A program made the translations under genes and the position numbers. 7,016 bases of DNA from assembly GCA_021204765.1 (NCBI GenBank), contig JAJPYU010000275.1, positions 1 to 7,016 of the forward strand, read 5' to 3'. The stretch's first letter is position 1. Each line of letters starts with the position of its first letter. Origin of the DNA: Clostridiales bacterium. GTDB taxonomy: Bacteria; Bacillota; Clostridia; Lachnospirales; Lachnospiraceae. The notes beneath the pieces are model-generated. The model was not told where the DNA came from, made no database searches, and worked only from the letters and a program-made list of their open reading frames with translations. This document shows, piece by piece, positions 1-4,619 of this stretch.

Positions 1-453
1 CGTAAACCTGTGCTTTACTATGCCTTCCTTATCTAAGAGCAGCCTGCGCAGGGCTGATATCTCCTCTGCCACATGCTTACCCTCATCTTCACGGGCGTCA
101 TAAGCTTCCAGCTCTTTAAGGCGTTTCCTGAAAGCATCCAGATATTCGCTGCAATCCAGGGCAGCCATAGCAGCGACATACCCGGATCTCACGAAAAGAG
201 TATCTTCTGCCTCCCAGGCATCATAGAGTACATCCAGGGCGGACTGAGCCTTTAAAAGTCCGAGAACGGCAGCCGCATTCTTCCTCACTTTGGGATCTGC
301 GTCCACCAGGCATTTCATGATGACATCATATTCCTCCCCGCAGATAAGCCTGAACTGCTTCCTGTTCTCAGCATCTTTCAGCAGCTTTTTTAAAGATATC
401 AAGTTGGCACGCAGATCCCGGCCCGCGCAGATGTTGTCATAAATCTCTTTCAT
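1..453 (-). CDS. HEAT-repeat-like protein, N-terminal part (cut by window edge)
   Basis: The reading frame is open from an ATG at 453 to the left window edge, giving 151 residues with no stop, so the C-terminal part is missing. A strong Shine-Dalgarno (GAGGAGGAGC, 463-472) sits about 9 nt before this ATG. The TTG directly upstream (456-454) is a possible alternative start. The protein starts MKEIYDNICAGRDLRANLIS and is all-helical in character. Residues about 45-110 contain the alpha-solenoid pattern DADPKVRKNAAAVLGLL followed by a second helical pair around VRSGYVAAMAALD, which resembles HEAT/armadillo repeats. A charged, coiled-coil-like stretch (KRLKELEAYDAREDEGKHVA) follows. HEAT repeats usually mediate protein binding. 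From memory, similar Clostridia proteins carry a SAM-dependent RNA methyltransferase domain after such an N-terminus, but nothing here shows that domain. The gene is divergent from the Fe-S operon. Confidence 0.75.
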   Translation of the reverse strand, partial: MKEIYDNICAGRDLRANLISLKKLLKDAENRKQFRLICGEEYDVIMKCLVDADPKVRKNAAAVLGLLKAQSALDVLYDAWEAEDTLFVRSGYVAAMAALDCSEYLDAFRKRLKELEAYDAREDEGKHVAEEISALRRLLLDKEGIVKHRFT

Positions 454-462
454 CAATTCAAT

Positions 463-472
463 GCTCCTCCTC
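463..472 (-). promoter_or_regulatory. Ribosome binding site of the HEAT-repeat gene
   Basis: The minus strand reads GAGGAGGAGC ahead of ATTGAATTG and then ATG at 453. The site is near-perfect, and it fixes the start of this partial gene at 453, or at the adjacent TTG. Confidence 0.8.
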
Positions 473-482
473 AAATTTCTTA

Positions 483-580
483 AACGCAGCTGCTGCGTTC
501 TGCATTTACCGGATGCAGGCACCCATTCCGGGTCTATTTGATCCTGTTATCATCAGATGTTGGGGTCAAATAAGATGATA
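483..580 (-). other. Cluster of contiguous inverted repeats; possible structured 5' leader
   Basis: Almost every base here lies in a small inverted repeat. From low to high coordinate: AACGCAG/CTGCGTT (483-489 with 493-499, 3-nt loop), CTGCAT/ATGCAG (500-505 with 513-518), ACCC/GGGT (521-524 with 530-533), and two perfect 7-bp pairs that interleave. These are TATTTGA/TCAAATA (535-541 with 566-572) and TATCATC/GATGATA (548-554 with 574-580). The a-b-a'-b' order of the last two pairs is the topology of an H-type pseudoknot. Read on the minus strand, the cluster would sit in the leader of the HEAT-repeat gene, ending about 10 nt before its ribosome binding site. I do not recognise a known riboswitch class. 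It could equally be protein-binding DNA or an intergenic palindromic repeat. Confidence 0.45.
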
Positions 581-647
581 CCACGGATTGCTGGAATTTC
601 CTACAAAAAATTAGGTTATTAAAAGAATATAAAACCCCTATATCCTA

Positions 648-676
648 TTGACATACAGGGAAATAGTAGGTATATT
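648..676 (+). promoter_or_regulatory. Sigma-A-type promoter of the cysteine desulfurase-scaffold operon
   Basis: A perfect -35 box TTGACA (648-653) is followed by a 17-nt spacer and a -10 box TATATT (671-676), one mismatch from consensus. Transcription should start near 682-685, leaving a leader of about 58 nt before the desulfurase ATG at 742. The TAGTAGGTAT repeat (664-673) overlaps the spacer and the -10 box, where a bound repressor would block polymerase. Confidence 0.8.
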
Positions 677-714
677 ATCATCGGAGCAAGAAAACATACC
701 TATTTAGTAGGTTT
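653..714 (+). promoter_or_regulatory. Tandem TAGTAGGT motif; candidate operator of the Fe-S operon
   Basis: TAGTAGGT occurs at 664-671 and again at 705-712, exactly 41 bp apart, close to four helical turns. The second copy is the right half of a palindrome, ACCTA-TTTAG-TAGGT (698-712). The first lies in a looser dyad, ATAC (653-656) with GTAT (670-673). One copy covers the -10 region and the other the early leader. Rrf2/IscR-family regulators control such operons in many bacteria, and the half-site resembles the outer half of IscR-type sites. Assigning this site to that family is inference, because no regulator gene is in the window. Confidence 0.4.
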
Positions 715-727
715 TCATTTCCGAGAC

Positions 728-733
728 AAGGAG
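728..733 (+). promoter_or_regulatory. Ribosome binding site that decides the desulfurase start
   Basis: AAGGAG at 728-733 is 8 nt before ATG 742. An in-frame GTG at 733-735 shares its first base with this site and so cannot be served by it. This supports the shorter protein. Confidence 0.75.
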
Positions 734-741
734 TGAACTTT

Positions 742-1929
742 ATGCAAGTATATTTTGACAATGCGGCTACCACAGCCATGAGCCGGGCGGCCCTGGATGC
801 CATGATCCCCGCACTTGAACAGGACTGGGGAAATGCCTCCAGCCTCCATACCACCGGCCAACTGGCTAAGGAGAAGCTGGAGCAGGCCAGAGCCGACATC
901 GCAGAGTGCATCGGTGCCGACCCCCACGAGATCATTTTCACCTCCGGCGGCAGCGAGGCCGACAATCAGGCTATCGTATCCGCAGCCCGCTGGGGTGCCA
1001 GAAGGGGCAAAAAGCATATCGTCTCCACGGCTTTCGAGCATCACGCAGTGCTCCACACCCTTAAGAAGATGGAGAAAGAGGGCTTCGAGGTGACTTACCT
1101 GGATGTACACGAGGACGGCATGGTCCGTTTGGACGAGCTGGAGGCGGCTATCCGCGACGACACCTGCCTGGTGACAGTGATGTACGCCAATAACGAGATC
1201 GGCAGCATTCAGCCCATAGCCGAGATAGGAGCCATCTGCAGGGAGAAGAAAGTCTTCTTCCACACAGACGCCGTCCAGGCTGTGGGTCATCTGGACATTA
1301 ATGTAAAGGAGCAGAATATAGACATGCTCTCCATGTCCGCCCACAAGTTCCACGGACCCAAGGGCATCGGATGCCTTTATGCCCGCCGCGGCATTATTTT
1401 GAGCAACATCATAGAGGGCGGCGCACAGGAGCGCGGCAAGCGCGCCGGTACTGAGAATATCCCTGCCATCATCGGCATGGCGGCAGCATTAAAAGACATC
1501 CTCTTCCACAGGGAAGAAAACGAGATGAAGGTCTCTGCCATGCGCGACCGTCTGATCGAGGGGATATCCACTATCCCCCATTCCCGCCTGAACGGTCATC
1601 CTACGAAGCGGCTGCCGGGAAATGTCAGCTTCTGCTTCGAGGGCGTCGAAGGGGAGTCTCTGCTTTTGATGCTTGATATGAAAGGCATTGAGGCCTCCTC
1701 CGGCTCGGCCTGCACATCCGGATCACTGGATCCCTCCCATGTGCTGCTGGCAATAGGCCTTCCCCATTGGATCGCCCACGGTTCCCTGCGCCTGACCCTG
1801 TCGGAGTACAACACCATGGATGAAGTCGAGTATGTAATAAAAGAGCTGCCCGGCATCATAGAATACCTGAGAAATATGTCCCCTGTCTGGGAGGATTTGG
1901 AGAAAGGAGTGATTGAACATGTTATATAG
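742..1929 (+). CDS. nifS: Cysteine desulfurase, NifS/IscS family
   Basis: This is a PLP-dependent, cytosolic enzyme that converts L-cysteine to L-alanine and passes persulfide sulfur to a scaffold for Fe-S cluster assembly. The 395-residue length is normal for the family. Key residues are visible: the substrate-side EHH motif with His100, the PLP-contacting HTDAVQAVG segment (Asp176, Gln179), the Schiff-base lysine Lys202 in SAHKFHGPKG, and the catalytic Cys324 in SSGSACTSGS. The insert-free SGSACTSG loop is the group I (NifS/IscS) type rather than SufS. I chose ATG 742 because AAGGAG (728-733) lies 8 nt upstream; the in-frame GTG at 733 overlaps that ribosome site. The gene overlaps the scaffold gene by 11 nt, implying coupled translation. 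No iscR-like regulator or mnmA thiouridylase gene flanks it, although such neighbours are common in Clostridia. The choice between the nifS and iscS names is convention. Confidence 0.95.
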   Translation: MQVYFDNAATTAMSRAALDAMIPALEQDWGNASSLHTTGQLAKEKLEQARADIAECIGADPHEIIFTSGGSEADNQAIVSAARWGARRGKKHIVSTAFEHHAVLHTLKKMEKEGFEVTYLDVHEDGMVRLDELEAAIRDDTCLVTVMYANNEIGSIQPIAEIGAICREKKVFFHTDAVQAVGHLDINVKEQNIDMLSMSAHKFHGPKGIGCLYARRGIILSNIIEGGAQERGKRAGTENIPAIIGMAAALKDILFHREENEMKVSAMRDRLIEGISTIPHSRLNGHPTKRLPGNVSFCFEGVEGESLLLMLDMKGIEASSGSACTSGSLDPSHVLLAIGLPHWIAHGSLRLTLSEYNTMDEVEYVIKELPGIIEYLRNMSPVWEDLEKGVIEHVI

Positions 1930-2353
1930 TGAGAAAGTAATGGATCATTTCCAGCATCCGAGGAATGTAGGGAAAATCGATGACGCCGACGGTGTCGGAG
2001 AAGTCGGGAACGCCAAATGCGGCGACATAATGAAAATGTACCTGAAGATAGATGAGAACCAGGTCATCACCGACTGCAAGTTCAACACCTTCGGCTGCGG
2101 CTCCGCCATAGCCACCAGTTCCATGGCGACGGAGATGATAAAAGGCAAGAAAGTGGACGAGGCCATGGAGCTCTCAAACCGGGCCGTCGTGGAGGCCTTA
2201 GACGGGCTTCCGGCCCACAAGATCCACTGTTCCGTCCTGGCGGAGGAAGCTGTGAAAGCCGCCGTGAAGGACTACTACGATAAGAACGGCATCGATTACG
2301 ATCCCGAGCTGTTCAAGAACATGGAGGACTGCGAAAGCTGCAGCTTAGAGTAA
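1919..2353 (+). CDS. nifU: Fe-S cluster assembly scaffold, NifU N-terminal/IscU type
   Basis: The 144-residue cytosolic scaffold should receive sulfur from the upstream desulfurase, assemble a [2Fe-2S] or [4Fe-4S] cluster and pass it to apoproteins. The three cluster-ligand cysteines are present in IscU-like spacing: Cys34 in NAKCGD, Cys60 in FGCGSA and Cys104 in KIHCSVL. The conserved Asp36 and His103 are also there. The GCGSAIATSS signature is typical of the family. The HscA-recognition motif LPPVK of proteobacterial IscU reads LPAHK here, which fits Firmicutes, where the HscA/HscB pair is generally absent. A C-terminal tail DCESCSLE adds a CxxC pair (Cys138, Cys141) beyond the core fold. 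I chose ATG 1919 because AAAGGAG (1903-1909) is 9 nt upstream; an in-frame TTG at 1913 is too close to it. The start lies inside the desulfurase gene. Confidence 0.93.
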   Translation: MLYSEKVMDHFQHPRNVGKIDDADGVGEVGNAKCGDIMKMYLKIDENQVITDCKFNTFGCGSAIATSSMATEMIKGKKVDEAMELSNRAVVEALDGLPAHKIHCSVLAEEAVKAAVKDYYDKNGIDYDPELFKNMEDCESCSLE

Positions 2354-2382
2354 AAAGGAGGGTGCCGGGGCACCCTCCTTTT
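2353..2382. terminator. Bidirectional Rho-independent terminator between convergent genes
   Basis: A near-perfect hairpin pairs AAAAGGAGGGTGC (2353-2365) with GCACCCTCCTTTT (2370-2382) around a CGGG loop. The A-rich 5' side and T-rich 3' side provide a T tract in both directions: TTTT then AG on the plus strand, TTTTT then ACTC on the minus strand. It ends the Fe-S operon and also the sensor kinase gene, whose stop codon (2383-2381) lies in the edge of the stem. Confidence 0.88.
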
Positions 2383-3730
2383 AGAATCTAACCCTGATCG
2401 TCGTCCCCTCTCCTACGTCACTTTCCAGGGTAATCTCCGCGTCGTGGAGCTCCACTATATGCTTCACTATGGCCAGTCCCAGTCCGGTACCGCCGGTCTC
2501 CTTGGAACGGCTCTTATCCACTCTGAAGAATCTCTCAAAGACCCTTTCCTGCATATCCCTGGGTATGCCGATACCTGTGTCCGCCACGGTGAGTACGGGT
2601 CTGTCATCTTCCATCTTCACAGTCACATTTACATTTCCGCCGTCGTGATTATAGCGGATGGCATTCTGGCAGAGATTCTCCACAAGCTCCGCTATCATGC
2701 TCCTGTTTCCCCGCATGGGACAGGACTCTCCCTCAAAGGTGATGTGCACATTTTTCTTCACGGCGCTGACTTTCAGGAGAGGCTCACAGCTCTCAACTGT
2801 CTCATACAGATCCAGCTGCTCGTAAACGAAACGCTCCTCGCTGCCGCTGTCCAGCTCAGAGAGACGGATGATATCATTTATCAGGGAGACCAGCCGGTCG
2901 GCATTTTTCCTGATCTGTTCCGCAAAATGAGTCTCCTGCTCCGGCTCCACCATATGATTTTCAATGAGCTCCGCATAGCCTGAAATGGCAGTGAGCGGGG
3001 TCTTTAGCTCATGGGTCACATTTGCAGTGAAATCCTGCCTCACTCTGGCCGCCGAGAGTATGTCCTCGTGCTGGGAGCGAATTGTATTTACAAAGGGTAC
3101 CATCTCCTTGTACACCGGCATGTGGGCTGTGTCTTCGATATTCTCCGCCAGGGTCTCTATTGGCGCAAGAAGCTTTTTTGTCAACATGTGGGCAATGAGA
3201 GCACTGATGATAATGATGGCCGCCACTATGACCAGCATCAGAGGCAATGTCGAGAGCAGGACAGATAAAATGCTGCTGACATCGGATGCCAGTCTCAGCA
3301 CTGTACCGTCATCCATGAGCACTGCATAATAGAAAGTGTTCTTATCCATAGTGTCAGAGCGGCGGACAGCCTCACCCTCGCCGGTCTCCACGGCTGAGAT
3401 GAACTCCGGCCTGTCGGAATGATTCACCATCTCGGACGTATCCGCGTCATTGTCGTAGAGCACAGTGCCGTCAGCAGCTATCCATGTGACCCTCAGGGTC
3501 TCAGCGTCATCGAATCCCTCTGCCAGTGACGCCAGGGCACCTTTCTCTCCCGGCCCGGACTCATAGCTTCCGAAAATGTTGGCTGCCTGGAGTATCTCGG
3601 CATTTATTTTCAGATCATTTCTCACCTGTTTGCGGAAAAGCCCATAAAAAACGAAGGTGGTGCATATCATAGTGACTATGACCACCACCACAGACATACC
3701 GATGAGACGGAGATTTATCTTCTGCTTCAT
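2381..3730 (-). CDS. phoR: PhoR-type sensor histidine kinase
   Basis: From ATG 3730 this is a 449-residue membrane sensor kinase. A short basic N-terminus precedes a first membrane helix (about residues 8-32, IGMSVVVVIVTMICTTF). An extracytoplasmic domain of about 120 residues follows, then a second helix (about 155-182, LPLMLVIVAAIIIISALI) and a HAMP-like linker. The dimerisation domain carries the H-box FTANVTHELKTPL with phospho-acceptor His240. The ATPase domain shows an N-box (ELVENLCQNAIRYN), G1 (DTGIGIP), F-box (RVFERFFRVDKSRS) and G2 (GGTGLGLAIVKHI). FFRVDKSRSKETGGTGLGLAIVKHI-like sequences are typical of PhoR. The substrate would be the neighbouring response regulator. In-frame alternative starts are ATG 3751 and TTG 3772, the latter inside a palindromic element; none has a well-spaced ribosome site. 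A terminator-like hairpin and that element separate the kinase from its regulator. The phosphate role is inferred from similarity and the transporter upstream. Confidence 0.88.
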   Translation of the reverse strand: MKQKINLRLIGMSVVVVIVTMICTTFVFYGLFRKQVRNDLKINAEILQAANIFGSYESGPGEKGALASLAEGFDDAETLRVTWIAADGTVLYDNDADTSEMVNHSDRPEFISAVETGEGEAVRRSDTMDKNTFYYAVLMDDGTVLRLASDVSSILSVLLSTLPLMLVIVAAIIIISALIAHMLTKKLLAPIETLAENIEDTAHMPVYKEMVPFVNTIRSQHEDILSAARVRQDFTANVTHELKTPLTAISGYAELIENHMVEPEQETHFAEQIRKNADRLVSLINDIIRLSELDSGSEERFVYEQLDLYETVESCEPLLKVSAVKKNVHITFEGESCPMRGNRSMIAELVENLCQNAIRYNHDGGNVNVTVKMEDDRPVLTVADTGIGIPRDMQERVFERFFRVDKSRSKETGGTGLGLAIVKHIVELHDAEITLESDVGEGTTIRVRF

Positions 3731-3765
3731 GTATCGCAAGCTTCCCTTCATTTTAGTTGATGCGG

Positions 3766-3865
3766 ACCTCAACGATCATTCGTACTCTCGCCTGCTTTGC
3801 AGGCTTTCTCGCTCCTTGCGGAGCTAAGACTACTCATGTTCGTTGAGGTTACCCTGCTTCGCAGG
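3766..3865. repeat. Multi-hairpin palindromic element between regulator and kinase genes
   Basis: A perfect 10-bp inverted repeat, ACCTCAACGA (3766-3775) with TCGTTGAGGT (3840-3849), encloses two hairpins. These are GCCTGC-TTT-GCAGGC (3790-3804) and GCTCC-TTGC-GGAGC (3811-3824). A third hairpin, CCTGC-TTC-GCAGG (3853-3865), lies just outside and differs from the first by one base over 14. The layout of an outer stem with two inner arms resembles dispersed palindromic repeats (REP/BOX-like) or a small non-autonomous element. I found no clear target-site duplication. The upstream in-frame TTG 3772 of the kinase falls in the outer stem, so the kinase leader runs through this element. Dispersed copies cannot be checked in this window. 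Confidence 0.6.
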
Positions 3866-3867
3866 CC

Positions 3868-3926
3868 ATGCAAGGAAAAAAGGCATCCTTACAAGCAAGC
3901 TTGACTGATGCCTTCTTTTCTTGCAT
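3868..3926 (-). terminator. Long terminator-like hairpin after the response regulator gene
   Basis: Two 20-nt arms (3868-3887 and 3907-3926) are complementary at 18 of 20 positions around a 19-nt loop that contains a HindIII-type palindrome. Read on the minus strand, the GC core GGCATC/GATGCC is followed by TTTTTT, a classical intrinsic-terminator arrangement, 23 nt after the regulator's original stop. The plus strand also has a T-rich 3' side. It should end or attenuate the transporter-regulator transcript before the kinase gene. Confidence 0.7.
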
Positions 3927-3948
3927 TATCCGCATCACAGTAACCGTC

Positions 3949-4125
3949 TTATTCGATCACGTACCCTACGTTTCGTACCGTGCGTATTCTTCCGCTCTCG
4001 CTGCCCAGCTTTTGCCGCAGGGTCTTGATATGCATATCCACTGTCCGGGACTCGCCCTCGAACTCAGTGCCCCAGACCGTCAGCATGATAGACTCCCTGG
4101 AGAGCACCACTCCCGGATTCGTCAT
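3949..4125 (-). other. Out-of-frame C-terminal fragment of the response regulator
   Basis: The second half of the winged helix forms a 58-residue open frame, starting MTNPGVVLSRES and ending VGYVIE. It includes the recognition-helix and wing segments (SRTVDMHIKTLRQKL). Its first ATG (4125-4123) overlaps the premature stop TGA (4124-4122) of the N-terminal part as ATGA, the usual geometry for translational coupling. It therefore could be made by re-initiation, although no good ribosome site lies just upstream and the first helix of the fold would be missing. It is most simply the remnant of the frameshift. Confidence 0.6.
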
Positions 4126-4619
4126 GAGATATTTGAGCAGCTCATACTCTCCTTGAAAGTCAGCTCCAGCTGCCTGTCCCCCACATACACGGAATGCCTG
4201 TCGTGATCCATAGTTATCTCGCCGAGCTTCAACATCTTAGGCTCACTGACCTCAGTGCGTCTGAGGAGCACTTTCACCCTGGTGATCAGCTCCATGACGG
4301 AGAAAGGCTTTTTGATGTAATCATCGGCGCCCTCGTCCAGACCCCGGATCATGTCCATCTCAGTGGTCTTGGCCGTCACCATTATGACCGGGATGCGCTT
4401 TGTGGTCTGGTCGCTTCTCAGCTTCTTTAGGATATCGTAACCATTTATATCCGGCAGCATGATATCAAGGAGCACCAGATCCGGGACTATCTCATCCATC
4501 TTCTTAAAAAAAACCCTGGCATTCTCGAAAGCGCAGACCATGTAGTTGCTGTTCTTTAACGCGATGGTCTCAATCTCCCGAATGCTGCTGTCATCTTCTA
4601 CTATATATATAAGTGCCAT
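3949..4619 (-). pseudogene. phoB: PhoB/OmpR-family response regulator, frameshifted in the winged helix
   Basis: The ATG at 4619 directly follows the transporter stop (TAAATG), with GGAGGG about 10 nt upstream. The receiver domain (residues 1 to about 122) is intact: acidic pair Asp9/Asp10, phospho-acceptor Asp52 in LLDIMLPD, Thr82 and Lys104 in YIKKP. A linker and the first strands of an OmpR-type winged helix follow (to TFKE). There the sequence reads AAGGAGAGTATGAG where family members would read AAG GAG TAT GAG. The extra two bases (CTCTC on the plus strand, 4147-4151) shift the frame. The truncated product is 165 residues, ends SMSCSNIS, and stops at 4122. In the next frame the rest of the domain is clean, YELLKYLMTNPGVVLSRES to RTVRNVGYVIE, stopping at 3949. 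Removing two bases gives about 222 residues, the normal length. The truncated protein should not bind DNA. A sequencing or assembly error is a real alternative. Confidence 0.85.

Noticed and set aside
73..255. 60-residue plus-strand frame at the left end
   Set aside because: It is antisense to the HEAT-repeat gene, which has a strong ribosome site and a sensible repeat pattern.
715..1353. 212-residue open frame on the minus strand opposite the cysteine desulfurase
   Set aside because: It lies wholly antisense to a gene with complete catalytic motifs, has no ribosome site and resembles no family I know.
2444..2983. 179-residue open frame on the plus strand
   Set aside because: It is antisense to the kinase catalytic domain, whose motifs are all intact, so this frame is a by-product.
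4140..4160. Programmed frameshift site in the regulator
   Set aside because: There is no X-XXY-YYZ slippery heptamer or downstream structure, and programmed shifting is not known to me in PhoB-type regulators. A mutation or sequence error is simpler.
3868..4206. 112-residue open frame on the plus strand across the regulator-kinase spacer
   Set aside because: Its first part is the terminator hairpin and the rest is antisense to the regulator. It shows no coding signs.
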